Of a DNA stretch of 64,000 bases, positions 44,780-55,442 are shown in pieces. Below the pieces are notes generated by a model. The model was given only the letters and a program-made list of their open reading frames with translations, was not told the origin of the DNA and did no database searches. Positions within the stretch are counted from its first letter, which is position 1. Every line of letters starts with the position of its first letter. The stretch spans positions 1-64,000 of the forward strand of contig JAEYWX010000025.1 of the NCBI GenBank assembly GCA_023428755.1, read 5' to 3'. A program made the translations under genes and the position numbers. This stretch comes from Bacteroidota bacterium. GTDB lineage: Bacteria; Bacteroidota; Bacteroidia; Chitinophagales; Chitinophagaceae.

Positions 44780-46129
44780 CTACGTCCATTCAACAAACAG
44801 GGCCTGTTTCATCCAGGGGTAACGGATAATCGAATAAGACCAAGGTAAATACTGCAGTAACACATCTTCCGTACGTTGTTCAACCTGCAATAACCACTTG
44901 TCTTCTTTATGCGATAACTTACCTGTGCGCTGTAAAAATGTTTGCTGCATCGAAGACACTGTTGTTTGTTTTAATGCAGACCAGTGAAGGATTACCTGCT
45001 GCAGTAAGTGAAAACATTCTTCTTTCTCTTCATTCGTCAACTGCACACTTGCATCAACAACTTCATGTACCTGCATGCCGCACAAAACTTTGTATAAAGG
45101 AAAACATACTTCTGCTTGCTCATCATCGCCTGCAAGAAAAGACAGCAATGCGCAGGCCCGATCTTTACCAAACAACTGTTTTCTGTCTTCACTTAAAAGT
45201 TTCAATTCATGGAATAATGTGGAAATAAATGGCTGCAACAATACTATACCTGCATTGTAAATAATGATCGCCTTTTCGTCTTCGCTTTGCTGCAGATGGT
45301 TCTTCTGTTCAGGTGATCGGGTGGCATCAGCAGGTATCTGTTTTATCTGTCGATAATGATGCTGCTCCTGCTGTTGTATTACCCATTCAATCATTGGCAA
45401 TTGTTCCTCTTTTTGCAGGAGGCGTTGATTATCTTCTGACATTAAATAAAGCAGGTATATTTTCGTTTCGTAAACAGAAAGTGGAACAGGCTTACCAAAT
45501 TTCAATTTACCTTCCTGCAATATGGAATTTAATTGCGGATGCAGTTGATCAAACACCCATTGCTGTTCATCCGCTGCAGCATACTTCAGCAAACGTTTTA
45601 GCCTCTGCCCATCATTTAATTGCAGTATAAAAAATTCTTTCAACTCTTTCGTTGCATGCAGGTTTGATTTTCCCCACCACATTAAACGCTGTTGCCATAG
45701 TGTTAACGGGATGTAAGAAGGTACATATCCATGTTGAAGATAGTAGGCCCATGCCTGCAGCAAGAGGTTCGCATCAGTTGAAAAGGATGGATCCTTTTGC
45801 TCATTTTCCTGCAGATGCTGTACCGAGGCAGTACTTCGTTGCAGGCTTATCTGCTCAGCAATCTGTTCCCGCATCTGCTCACGCAAACGGAATTCTTCCT
45901 TCTTTAAATCAAAACTATCGGCACTCAGTTTCAACTCAAGTGAAAGACGGGGAACAAACAATAGCTCATCATCCAATACAAATTCATCAAACACATCTTC
46001 AGCCATCCGGGCAAATGCGTGTTGCAGATAATCTGATACCTGCTGCCGCATGGCAAACACCTTCTCTGTTTTCACTCCTTTTAAGTGAAACGAAAGTTTA
46101 CCAATACTATGTGTTGCTGTTTCGCTCAT
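44780..46129 (-). CDS. Contractile injection system tape-measure-family protein
   Basis: 449 residues from ATG 46129. N-terminal HSIGKLSFHLKG and a C-terminal EQRTEDVLLQYLPWSYSIIRYPWM...VEW are the marks of the CIS_TMP family (Afp14-related). It is Gln/Leu-rich and helical. The family measures or helps set sheath length in other systems; this copy is short for a full tape measure, so a scaffolding role is possible. It follows the coiled-coil protein with a 39-base gap. Confidence 0.83.
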   Translation of the reverse strand: MSETATHSIGKLSFHLKGVKTEKVFAMRQQVSDYLQHAFARMAEDVFDEFVLDDELLFVPRLSLELKLSADSFDLKKEEFRLREQMREQIAEQISLQRSTASVQHLQENEQKDPSFSTDANLLLQAWAYYLQHGYVPSYIPLTLWQQRLMWWGKSNLHATKELKEFFILQLNDGQRLKRLLKYAAADEQQWVFDQLHPQLNSILQEGKLKFGKPVPLSVYETKIYLLYLMSEDNQRLLQKEEQLPMIEWVIQQQEQHHYRQIKQIPADATRSPEQKNHLQQSEDEKAIIIYNAGIVLLQPFISTLFHELKLLSEDRKQLFGKDRACALLSFLAGDDEQAEVCFPLYKVLCGMQVHEVVDASVQLTNEEKEECFHLLQQVILHWSALKQTTVSSMQQTFLQRTGKLSHKEDKWLLQVEQRTEDVLLQYLPWSYSIIRYPWMKQALFVEWT

Positions 46130-46168
46130 GCATTGCTTCTTGAATGAACCATCATTAAAGAACTTCAA

Positions 46169-49100
46169 TTACCTTATCCTTGTTTTAAGTGTTGTGATGT
46201 CTCTGTTGACTGTGCCAATTGTTTGATCAAATGCCGCTTTCTGCAGGTTGAGCTTTTCTGTTACCGATCTGTCTGTTTGTACAAGTACTTCGTTTTTAAG
46301 CGTGGCAAGTTTTCCATCAACCGCCTGTGCATTGGTTGCCATATCCCTGTTAACAGAGGCAATAGCCTGGTTTAACTTGGTATCATTTGCTGCAGTGGCT
46401 TGCACCAGTTTTGTATTAAATCCTGTTTCAACAGATGTAACACGATCGTTTACGCCTTTTACATCTGCTGCTATCTTGGAAGTCAATTCGGTTCTGACTG
46501 TGTTTAATTTACCATCAAGCAACACAAGATCATTACCTGTTTTAGTGATTTGTGCTTTTGCTGCAGTTAGTTCGTTTGTAACAGTTGTAACTCTTGCATT
46601 AAGTTTATTTTCTGATTCCAGAATTTTACTGTTGAACTCTGTACGTACACCTGTTATCAATTCTTCAAAATCGGCCCTTGTTGTGTCCCTGACACCTCCT
46701 GCTTCAGTGCTGACTTTAATACTACCTTTTGTAACAACTGTATCGTAAGAAGAGATCAACTTAGAGAATGATGTTTCATATTTGTCTTTAACAACGGCTA
46801 CTTCTTTACCGATGTTTTCCCGGTTTACAAGCACATCCTGCCCAACCTTATTTATCCTGAGATCAAAATCGTTTAACCGTTTTCCTAAAGTTATATCCGC
46901 ATTATTCGTCAGATCTTTTACTCTTGCCAATTCATCTTTAACATTAAACAGCTCGGCATTTAAAAGAGGCCGTTTGATAATGTCCTTCGAAATCGTGTAG
47001 TTGATTTCCTTAATCGGCCTGATTGGTATAGTTGTAGTATCAACTTTCGATTCCACCAGTTCGTCTTTAACAATATAAGGCAAGTAGAAATCGGCAACCA
47101 CTGTCTCCGTATCGCCAACTTTTTCATACACCAGAATAAACGTACCGCCTTTACAAACACCTCCGTTGTGCATCATGGCAGGGTTCTGTTGCAAAAACTT
47201 GCTGAAAATATATCCGTCTTCTACCTGTTGTTTTTGTTTTTGCAAAATATCACCAAGCCACAAAAGTATTCTTGGCTGCTCCAGTACTGCCAGGTTCTCA
47301 AGTGGTGAACGGAACGCTGCGGCAGTAAATAGTTTTGAATTTTTATTTACTTCTGCGCCGGCATTTGCCATGCTGAGATGCAGATCGTCCCACGCTACAG
47401 CGCCAACAACTTCGCTTGCCGGTTTAGCCAACGCAATTTTTGTAGTAGCGATCTGTGTATCCAATTCAGTTTTTTTATTTAACACTAAATTTCTTAACGC
47501 CTTTGGATCGCCATAATCTTTTGTAATGGCTGGCTGATTCAGTTCTTCATCATTCGGCAGATTTAACAACAACGATTCATTGTACTTCTTTACATAATCC
47601 AGTTTGGTATCCATGTGCAGGCGTTCCTTGTCATACAATAAATCAAGGATCCCTGGTCGTATTGCTTTGGGCGGCAGTTTTCTTATTTTTTCTTTCTGTA
47701 GTTGTACACCTGCAATATCAAAAGGCAGATCAAATTGTTTTCGGATGTTATCAATGGCGATGTATGCATCATCGTATGTTTTTCCTATATGCCCTTCAAT
47801 TCGTAAGAAAGGATATGGATCAATATCAAACATCAACGGCGTTATAATATGTGGCAAACTGGAATATTGCTGTGAATGATAAGATAAGATGGTATTGCTT
47901 TTATTACGCTGCCATGCTTTCGGCGACCAATGCGGTACAACATTTTCCGCTTCATAGTAATACGGTATCGCCCTGTTTCCAAGTGCTTCGTTGATGCCAC
48001 CTGAAGGTGTAATTTTTATGGATGCTCTTTCAGGGATGTTGAATGATGCAATCAGTTTTGCAAGTCTTGCAAAAAGATGCAGTGCATCTTCCATTGCTTC
48101 GTTTTTGTTATTAAGAATGGGCGATTCAATAAAGCAATGCCTGTATTTTCGGTTTAAACCAAAATCAGCTCCCTGCACCAATCCTAACACCAAATGTTTT
48201 GGAAATGCATCGGCTGAGGTGCAACAGCCATGACACAGATCGAAAACACTTTCTTTGAATTCGTTATAAGCAACAGCTACATCTTTTAGAAAATCGTACA
48301 CGTATTGTATGCCACGTGCATTATCGGCCACTGCTTTTTTTGCAATCGAAGGCACTTTTGTTACAACATTCATTTCAACCTGGGTAAACAATTCTTTATA
48401 TCCCCCATTCACCTTGTAACACTGCAACAGATCACTGGCAGTTGCTGCTGCTGTTTTCAAACCCTCTTCAAGAATGTTACCTGCATTCGCAATGGCAGTT
48501 CCATAAGTACGCAATAAGTCCGGATAGCTGAAGATGCTGTCATTCTCATTCAGCAGCACACGTGGAATACTTACTTCAGGAAGACTAAAATATTCATCTC
48601 CACAACAGTCAGCATCATTATCGATCAGATCATAATCACTTCTGCTAATAGCAAGAAATTTTAATTCGGAATGATGCACCAATCCTTTGTTCTCACACTC
48701 ATCTGCAGAACATTGGTCGGTATCAATTGTATATTGACTGAGGTAAGCAAGTACAACAGTATTCTGCGGCGGATTGTTCCTGCCAAAGAAATCAGCCAAC
48801 CCCGTTGCGTCATCATTTGTTTCCACTAACTCTGATAGCCGAAGCGTGCCATCTTCATTCTTCAGTTTTTCAAATGCAGGATAGTTTGCTTTGCTATCAT
48901 TCAATTGTTTTGCAGCAATGAATACTTTATCGGCTTCCAGCACTACTAAGTCACCATCGCTGGTAACACCCACACCTTTTGTAACAGTAATGCTGTTTCT
49001 TTCAAATACAATATTTAAGCCGCATACGATTCCTACACCAAGCAGCCTTGCACGTGTGAGCCGCTGCTGGTAATCGAAATACTGCACCATATGATTCAAC

Positions 49101-49183
49101 TGCTCAGCAGTGAGCACCTGATTATCTTCAAAATAATTAAAAGTGTTTTTTGGTGCGTTGAGTTTTACGGGAATATGTACCAT
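46169..49183 (-). CDS. Large eCIS structural protein with coiled-coil C-terminus; fibre or cage candidate
   Basis: 1004 residues. N-terminal FNYFEDNQVLTAEQLN then ARLLGVGIVCGLN, a pattern seen after Afp12-like genes in Bacteroidota eCIS clusters. Scattered Cys clusters (QCSADEC, DADCCG, CHGCCTS) lie in the first half. The last 250 residues (about 750-1004) are a regular heptad-like, Lys/Val/Asn/Asp-rich coiled-coil region, as in trimeric fibres. No receptor-binding head is recognised. It may be the tail fibre or a baseplate accessory. Family position is supported; function is inferred. Confidence 0.7.
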   Translation of the reverse strand: MVHIPVKLNAPKNTFNYFEDNQVLTAEQLNHMVQYFDYQQRLTRARLLGVGIVCGLNIVFERNSITVTKGVGVTSDGDLVVLEADKVFIAAKQLNDSKANYPAFEKLKNEDGTLRLSELVETNDDATGLADFFGRNNPPQNTVVLAYLSQYTIDTDQCSADECENKGLVHHSELKFLAISRSDYDLIDNDADCCGDEYFSLPEVSIPRVLLNENDSIFSYPDLLRTYGTAIANAGNILEEGLKTAAATASDLLQCYKVNGGYKELFTQVEMNVVTKVPSIAKKAVADNARGIQYVYDFLKDVAVAYNEFKESVFDLCHGCCTSADAFPKHLVLGLVQGADFGLNRKYRHCFIESPILNNKNEAMEDALHLFARLAKLIASFNIPERASIKITPSGGINEALGNRAIPYYYEAENVVPHWSPKAWQRNKSNTILSYHSQQYSSLPHIITPLMFDIDPYPFLRIEGHIGKTYDDAYIAIDNIRKQFDLPFDIAGVQLQKEKIRKLPPKAIRPGILDLLYDKERLHMDTKLDYVKKYNESLLLNLPNDEELNQPAITKDYGDPKALRNLVLNKKTELDTQIATTKIALAKPASEVVGAVAWDDLHLSMANAGAEVNKNSKLFTAAAFRSPLENLAVLEQPRILLWLGDILQKQKQQVEDGYIFSKFLQQNPAMMHNGGVCKGGTFILVYEKVGDTETVVADFYLPYIVKDELVESKVDTTTIPIRPIKEINYTISKDIIKRPLLNAELFNVKDELARVKDLTNNADITLGKRLNDFDLRINKVGQDVLVNRENIGKEVAVVKDKYETSFSKLISSYDTVVTKGSIKVSTEAGGVRDTTRADFEELITGVRTEFNSKILESENKLNARVTTVTNELTAAKAQITKTGNDLVLLDGKLNTVRTELTSKIAADVKGVNDRVTSVETGFNTKLVQATAANDTKLNQAIASVNRDMATNAQAVDGKLATLKNEVLVQTDRSVTEKLNLQKAAFDQTIGTVNRDITTLKTRIR

Positions 49184-49193
49184 ACCAATTGTT

Positions 49194-51863
49194 TTAAAGA
49201 TTACCTAAACTGGTTCGTCCTAACACAAGCGGATTTGCTGGTGGCTCACCACAATCGGGCAACACACCTTTTGGCATTAAACTCCGCAGGTTAAATAAAA
49301 TATCGATCAATGCTCTTGTTGCAATCAATCCTTCAGTTGTGTTTTGTTTTCCTTCTTGTTTTAATGCAAGCCATAATTTCCATGCAGTTTCAAACTGTGC
49401 AAGCTGTTCCTTGTTTACCCAACATATCTTTGGATAGATATGTGCAGGCGTTTGCTGCCGGATAAGATTTTCTACCTGCTTTCTGAAATCCATATTTCTG
49501 AAACGAATTGTTTCAGCCGGCAACACAACGGTGATGCGAAACGAATAAGGATCCTGCTCACAATCTTCACAATCATTATCGGTACACACAGGTAAGAAAT
49601 TTTCTTTGTTGAACAGTTCGTTCTCCTGCTTCAGGAATTCAGAGTCCATTCGCAACAACAAATGTTCCACTACAAACAACCCTTCATTACTGTATTGTTC
49701 TTTTACCAGCAACATCAGTTTAAGGATAGCAGCCTCTGCCACACTTTCACTGGCGAAATATTCAAAGCGTCGTGCAAGCAACTCTGCTTTCTCATCAATT
49801 ATATTAAAATGATAACGACCATCGGCAGCTTGTTTCAAATCGTAATGATCACGAAGAGCAGCATGTTCCATCGCTTTTGCAAACACTAATTCAGCTTCAG
49901 CCTTTGTTGCGTATTTTTTTACACTGCTGAGCCACGTACGGCTTGCGTTATCAGGATCAGCAATGCGGAACACATATTCCGCTGTTCCATTGTTGATCTC
50001 TTCCACCACTTCCGTCTCAATACTTGAAATGGTATGTCGTGAATAATTACTGATGCCAAGCAAGCGACAAATTCTGTGCTCCAATCCGCTTACATTCTCT
50101 GTATCCCAAACAGGGCTTTTTGTATAATTATAACCGGCTGATCTGTTCTTACTCAATAAAGGATACTCCTGCAGTAATTGAATTTTTGCAGCAAGCAATT
50201 CACTGTCGGAAACATTATCTGAAAGCGTATATAACTGAATGGCATAATCAGTAAACTGCTCAGCAAAGCGACTAAGCAAATGATCGGTAAAACGATTTAA
50301 ACGATCTGTATCTTTTTCAAAATTGCTGACGATGCCTGCGAGTGTTCCACCGGGGTTTGCATAATTATCGGTGTTAATGATAATTTCTTTCTTTTTCTTT
50401 TCGGCCGGATCACCTATTTCTTCTGTTTCACCGATGTCAGCAATCTTTTGATAAAAATAACTCTGCGGCATTGTTACATCAGTCATCGGTCTTTCCAAAC
50501 GAAGCAGATCTTTTACATGATGTAATTGTGAAAGATAATTGGTCAACAGCTGATCGTAAAATACAAGGTAACCTTTCAGTTGCTTCGCATGCGAGCGCCG
50601 CAGCTCATCGGCATGTGCAGGCAACCCATGATCACTAACACCATACACAAGCGGCAGATCATTTCGTAATGAACGATAGTCATGTACTTGTCTGTCTACA
50701 CCCCGGGCATAAATGTAATCATCATAGGTTTTATCTTTTTTCGACAGTCTGTCCGCTTCCATCTTTTCCCTGAACAGATCAACTGCTTTTTGTTTATTGG
50801 CATTCACCGGCACCACATCTTTATAAAAATGCAGAGCCATCTTATCCAAACAAAGTCCGGGTTTCTTTCCTTTGTCGATACAAAGCACCCATTCGTTCTT
50901 TACTTCTTTGTCTTCACTGCAAAAGTTGAACTTCACCTCCTTTACAGCAATCACATGCTCTACATCCATCATAATGGATATAATGTCGGATAAAAAGATT
51001 TTACGTTTAAGCCCAGACTGCTTCACTTCTTTATCGGGAATAAATCCATAATTCAAAACCGGGCCGCTGAATATTTCATCCATGCGGTAAGGCTCGCCAT
51101 TACTTTTTTTCAACTCCCGAATTTCAGCAAGCGTGTATTGCTTAACATCGGGCGATAAATAATTCTGTACCCGGTACAATATTTCTGCATACACTTCAAA
51201 GGCATTGGCACTTGGTTCTATTTCAACATCAGCACAAATGCGGATCTTTTGTTCGTCGATCAATTCAATATTTCGAAGGTCTTCACATAAATTTCGATGC
51301 CCTTGAAAACGTTCTCTTAACTGTTCAAATACTTTCTGTCGCTTTTCATCATCCCAATCGCTTCCATCGGTTGCTTTTAGATCCAATTCCACTTTTACAT
51401 CATAAATTCCATTCAAATGAATTGCATAAAACTTATCATGTTCAGGTTCTGCAGCGGCGATCTGTTCATTTTTTATATCTACAAATAATTGTTCGTCGGT
51501 TTTGAGCAGCCAGGCATTCTTCACTCCATCAATATCAATGAATAACTTCCTCAGATCAATTTCTGATACAGGCCGGGCAGGTAGTATTTTCTTTGCTGAA
51601 TAAAACTGCGATTGAAAATTCTCCTGATTATTTTCTGAAGTAGATAAGATATCTTTTAAAGGGAACGCTGTACGATAGCCCAGATCGGTAATGGCATACG
51701 AGAGCAACTCCATGATGGTAATACCCGGATCATGCGTATTGTAATCCGTCCACAGATCAGATGAATAACGTTCGATCCATTTCATTCCCTCTGCCCGAAG
51801 GAATGCATAATCCATCGATGATGGTGCAGGTTTTTGTTTTGATATGGTAACAGCATTCTTCAT
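49194..51863 (-). CDS. eCIS baseplate protein (Afp12-like)
   Basis: 889 residues from ATG 51863, which overlaps the previous stop as ATGA. The N-terminus has FLRAEGMKWIERYSSDLWTD then YNTHDPGITIMELLSYAITD, the signature of Afp12/baseplate wedge proteins. CTDNDCEDCEQDP near the C-terminus is Cys-rich. In contractile particles this protein forms the baseplate wedge with the Afp11-like protein. A TTG at 51869 is a less likely start. Confidence 0.82.
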   Translation of the reverse strand: MKNAVTISKQKPAPSSMDYAFLRAEGMKWIERYSSDLWTDYNTHDPGITIMELLSYAITDLGYRTAFPLKDILSTSENNQENFQSQFYSAKKILPARPVSEIDLRKLFIDIDGVKNAWLLKTDEQLFVDIKNEQIAAAEPEHDKFYAIHLNGIYDVKVELDLKATDGSDWDDEKRQKVFEQLRERFQGHRNLCEDLRNIELIDEQKIRICADVEIEPSANAFEVYAEILYRVQNYLSPDVKQYTLAEIRELKKSNGEPYRMDEIFSGPVLNYGFIPDKEVKQSGLKRKIFLSDIISIMMDVEHVIAVKEVKFNFCSEDKEVKNEWVLCIDKGKKPGLCLDKMALHFYKDVVPVNANKQKAVDLFREKMEADRLSKKDKTYDDYIYARGVDRQVHDYRSLRNDLPLVYGVSDHGLPAHADELRRSHAKQLKGYLVFYDQLLTNYLSQLHHVKDLLRLERPMTDVTMPQSYFYQKIADIGETEEIGDPAEKKKKEIIINTDNYANPGGTLAGIVSNFEKDTDRLNRFTDHLLSRFAEQFTDYAIQLYTLSDNVSDSELLAAKIQLLQEYPLLSKNRSAGYNYTKSPVWDTENVSGLEHRICRLLGISNYSRHTISSIETEVVEEINNGTAEYVFRIADPDNASRTWLSSVKKYATKAEAELVFAKAMEHAALRDHYDLKQAADGRYHFNIIDEKAELLARRFEYFASESVAEAAILKLMLLVKEQYSNEGLFVVEHLLLRMDSEFLKQENELFNKENFLPVCTDNDCEDCEQDPYSFRITVVLPAETIRFRNMDFRKQVENLIRQQTPAHIYPKICWVNKEQLAQFETAWKLWLALKQEGKQNTTEGLIATRALIDILFNLRSLMPKGVLPDCGEPPANPLVLGRTSLGNL

Positions 51864-54800
51864 ATACAAACTTCTGTTTCCTGGTAAGCGGTAATTATAT
51901 GTTGGTGATGCGATACAAGAATTGCAGCCGGATTACTGATCTTTATTTCATCGGTGTCAGTTCCCGGCACATTGTTGACGATATGATACATATTGAACTC
52001 TGTAACAAAATCAACATAACTCAGTTCTTCAATAAAATTGAGAAGTACCGACTTACGGATATGTCCGCCAAAAACAATATCAGCATTGGACGAATAGGCC
52101 CATGGTGTGAGATAACGGATCAGATCATTGTTCAACACATCCGCATAGAATCCAAAATCACCTGCTGTTGAAAATTTAATTTTGAACTGCAGCTTCACTT
52201 GTTCATACACCGGATTCTTAACCTGTGGTGTAACAAAAAACGAACAAAGCTCTTTCAGGTAATCCTCTATTCGTGTGATAAGATCAAGACTAACTTTTGG
52301 CTCAAGCGGACTGAATTGATTTTTATTTCGTACGCCTGGTACAACGATCAATGTTACATTGCCGGGCTTTACAAAATCACAAGCACAATCGGCAGGCAGC
52401 ATACTATGATTTAAACATTTCACTTTATACACTTCAGGAAACTCCTGCAACACAAGATGTTCATAATCCCACAGATCAACAGCCCGTTGCTTATGACGCA
52501 TCCGTTCACTCACACGCAGGTAAAAATCATCTTTTGATTCAACTTCCTTTCCACCAAACGATGCATACGGTTGATTAAGCTTTTTTACTTCCGAAACTTT
52601 ATTCACCAGCTTATTGATAGTACCTGCCGGTGATTGATGCAACGCATTGTTGTTTGAATCGGCTTTAAATGTAGCCGTTACTGCCTGTGGAATTACATCA
52701 TTGAATAAACAAACAGCATCTACATCTTTTTCAACCACTGCACAAAGCCATATCTTTCCTGCATCAAGCAAACTGTTATCGGTTGTTGCTTCTGCAGGTA
52801 TCGCTAAACGAATAATACCACTTCGCAGCAAGTGATTGGTTTCATCTTTTAAGATTTCCGTTTGCTTCAATTTTCGCCACTCATTATTGCTTAATGCAAA
52901 CCATTGGATATTTACTGCTTCCTTTTCAGGATTGGCGGTACCATCTGCCAATTGAAAAAGAAAAGAAACGGATTGACCAGGCAGAGCACCGGTTAATGAA
53001 AACAAAAAGCATCCCTCGTCTGTGTAAGAAGGAAAAAGATAAATGCTTTTACTAAACGGAACAGTAGGACCAAATAATCTTGCTGTCTCCGATTTTAGAT
53101 AACCATGTTGTTCTGCCTGGCCAAACACCCCGAGATGAAATAATTGAATTTCTTTCCGGTTAAAATCACCAAAGCTTTCCGATAAAGGAATGATCTCTGT
53201 TGACGATGCTGTATAATTAAGACGAATGGTTTTAATTGTTGGTGTGTACGGTTCTTTAGGCAAAACGCTGACGTCTTTTTTTCCTGAACCACTCATGGCT
53301 GCTGCCAATACCTGCGGATAAATACTGTGCAGGAAATCATTTTTCAATTCAAACCGGATAAATCCTTTTTCGGGAGCAACAGGAAGTATCACTTTTTTGG
53401 CAATGCCGCTTACAAGATTAAAATTGTAACCAAGAAACCCTACGATGTATACATTGGGATTGGAATAAAGCGATTGAAACGAGTTATAAGATGAAATGAA
53501 ATACGTATTGAGCCATGGATAGAACGAAAATAATCCGGATGGGCTTGATGTATCGGGCCAGGTAACTGTCGATTCTGCATTTTTTGAATCAAACAAGTTA
53601 GTTGTACCCTCCTTTGATGTACTGCTTTTGACAAAGTAATCGGCTTTGAAATATGTATTGTCATTTATTGATGTTGCGGGAGCAATGCCATAATTTGCAT
53701 AATGGCTTTTAAATCCATCTTCCGGAGGTGCCAGCCATGTTACATCAAATGAAAACGTACTTAAATTTTTATGCAGTACTTCTTCAAACCCAACATAAAA
53801 AGATGAGCCTTTTTTAGGAAGTGATCCAAACGGTTGGAATGGTTTCTTGGCATCAACCACTCCCTGGTCATTTTCCAATCGTAACCCTGCTACGCCGGTT
53901 ACTTTCACATCGATCTTTAGTTTAGCAACCGTTGCAGTTTTTAATACACCAAACAAATTACCCGCACTTGTTGTATCGGCTTTCAACTGCATGACTGGCC
54001 ATACTGTGTTGAATGATTGACCATGCAACAACGCATTATATCTTGTTATCTCTTCATCATCTGCTCCTAAAATATGTTTAATGGTGATCGATTGATTTCC
54101 TGCATTAAAGTTCTTTACAGGGGTAACGGTTGCTTCAAACGGCCCCATCCAGGTTTTCTTACCTGTATAAAAAACTTCCAGCTTTTCGCCATTGATACTT
54201 GCAATGCTTTGCAATGATTGTACAAGTCCGCTCAGATGAATCGTGATATTTATTTCTCTTGTTCCCTCTTTTAACAGTAACAAAGGCGACGCTAATGCAA
54301 AACCAATTTTGGTTGATGAAAGATGATGACCACCAAATGCTTTCCACCATGGTTTTGTGGGATCAGGTTTTGCACCGAGTCCGTCAGGCGAATTGGCAAC
54401 ACTTGCAAAACGAACCACATCACTTTCATCAGGGTTTAAATAGATCGTTCGTTTATCTACGATAGCGGCAGTGTTGATCAGCGTATCATCATCCGCACTA
54501 TACTGAAGCGGCAGTTTGGTCGCCGCATCTTTACCAGCATCAAACAAAGTATTCTTTGCTGAAAAATATTCTGAAGCGCCTTTCGCCAATTCATACACTA
54601 CATGCACTTTATCAGGCTCAGCTTGCAATTGGTGCAGATCGAGTACATGCTCATAATAAAAATCGAGATGCTCACCTGTTAAGTTGTTCAGTTGGTTTTG
54701 TGCATAGCCAAACAGTTTCACAAACACCAGGTACAATGCAAACTGCGGATGAAAATCGCTGCGGCTGTCGATGCTCTTTTTTAGTTCTGCAAGATTCAAT

Positions 54801-55018
54801 CCCTGCTGAAAAAAATGTTTCCAATTACCATCACTGTTCAACTGTTCGTTAAAGAAATTCACCTGTTCAGCAAAGTCGATAGCAAACTGTACCAGGTCTT
54901 CCATGCTGCGTTCATCAATCTTCACATAGTTCTTGTTCAGCAATACAGTTGCCCGTCGTTTCAACCTGCTTGTTCCATCCCGCAGCAATAATTGTTCGTA
55001 TGGTTTACCCGTGATCAT
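51860..55018 (-). CDS. eCIS baseplate protein (Afp11/gp6-like)
   Basis: 1052 residues. N-terminal Afp11-like region, central repeats rich in Ser/Thr, and a C-terminal third with FYLRVSERMRHKQRAVDLWDYEHLVLQEFPEV and VVPGVRNKNQFSP, as in baseplate J/gp6 proteins. It forms the wedge of the contractile baseplate. It begins with an ATGA overlap on the gp25-like gene and ends with one on the Afp12-like gene. Confidence 0.83.
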   Translation of the reverse strand: MITGKPYEQLLLRDGTSRLKRRATVLLNKNYVKIDERSMEDLVQFAIDFAEQVNFFNEQLNSDGNWKHFFQQGLNLAELKKSIDSRSDFHPQFALYLVFVKLFGYAQNQLNNLTGEHLDFYYEHVLDLHQLQAEPDKVHVVYELAKGASEYFSAKNTLFDAGKDAATKLPLQYSADDDTLINTAAIVDKRTIYLNPDESDVVRFASVANSPDGLGAKPDPTKPWWKAFGGHHLSSTKIGFALASPLLLLKEGTREINITIHLSGLVQSLQSIASINGEKLEVFYTGKKTWMGPFEATVTPVKNFNAGNQSITIKHILGADDEEITRYNALLHGQSFNTVWPVMQLKADTTSAGNLFGVLKTATVAKLKIDVKVTGVAGLRLENDQGVVDAKKPFQPFGSLPKKGSSFYVGFEEVLHKNLSTFSFDVTWLAPPEDGFKSHYANYGIAPATSINDNTYFKADYFVKSSTSKEGTTNLFDSKNAESTVTWPDTSSPSGLFSFYPWLNTYFISSYNSFQSLYSNPNVYIVGFLGYNFNLVSGIAKKVILPVAPEKGFIRFELKNDFLHSIYPQVLAAAMSGSGKKDVSVLPKEPYTPTIKTIRLNYTASSTEIIPLSESFGDFNRKEIQLFHLGVFGQAEQHGYLKSETARLFGPTVPFSKSIYLFPSYTDEGCFLFSLTGALPGQSVSFLFQLADGTANPEKEAVNIQWFALSNNEWRKLKQTEILKDETNHLLRSGIIRLAIPAEATTDNSLLDAGKIWLCAVVEKDVDAVCLFNDVIPQAVTATFKADSNNNALHQSPAGTINKLVNKVSEVKKLNQPYASFGGKEVESKDDFYLRVSERMRHKQRAVDLWDYEHLVLQEFPEVYKVKCLNHSMLPADCACDFVKPGNVTLIVVPGVRNKNQFSPLEPKVSLDLITRIEDYLKELCSFFVTPQVKNPVYEQVKLQFKIKFSTAGDFGFYADVLNNDLIRYLTPWAYSSNADIVFGGHIRKSVLLNFIEELSYVDFVTEFNMYHIVNNVPGTDTDEIKISNPAAILVSHHQHIITAYQETEVCI

Positions 55019-55440
55019 TCGCCTGTTGTTTTTAATTCAGTTGCTTCTGCTTTATAAAATGGGAACACATAATTGTACCGGCTGTTGGTTGTACGCACTT
55101 TGTAATAAATATCGATGAGTATTCTTCCTTCCAGTTCGCCTTCATCATCTATCTCCAGTTTCTCCACTTCGATGCGTGGTTCATAGATTAACAAAGCTGT
55201 ACGCACTTTATCCGCCATCACTGTCTTTAATGTTGTTGTTACAGGATCAAACACAAACTCATTCATATCGCAACCATATTTTGGCTGCATAATGCGTTCG
55301 CCTGTAACGGTTGACAACAGGATGTGCAGGCTTTGATTAATATCTTCTACCGCCGCAACCATGTTCACCAGTCCGGCTGTTTTATTGAACGATGGAGGAA
55401 AGCTCCATCCTTTACCTAAAAAGTCATCTTTCACTTCCAT
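55015..55440 (-). CDS. eCIS baseplate protein (gp25-like, Afp9)
   Basis: 141 residues. The gp25/lysozyme-like baseplate family: INQSLHILLSTVTGERIMQPKYGCDMNEFVFDP holds the conserved GER..P.YG motif, and LEIDDEGELEGRILI is typical. It links the inner baseplate to the sheath. The start is 2 bases after the PAAR stop. Confidence 0.92.
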   Translation of the reverse strand: MEVKDDFLGKGWSFPPSFNKTAGLVNMVAAVEDINQSLHILLSTVTGERIMQPKYGCDMNEFVFDPVTTTLKTVMADKVRTALLIYEPRIEVEKLEIDDEGELEGRILIDIYYKVRTTNSRYNYVFPFYKAEATELKTTGE

Positions 55441-55442
55441 GG

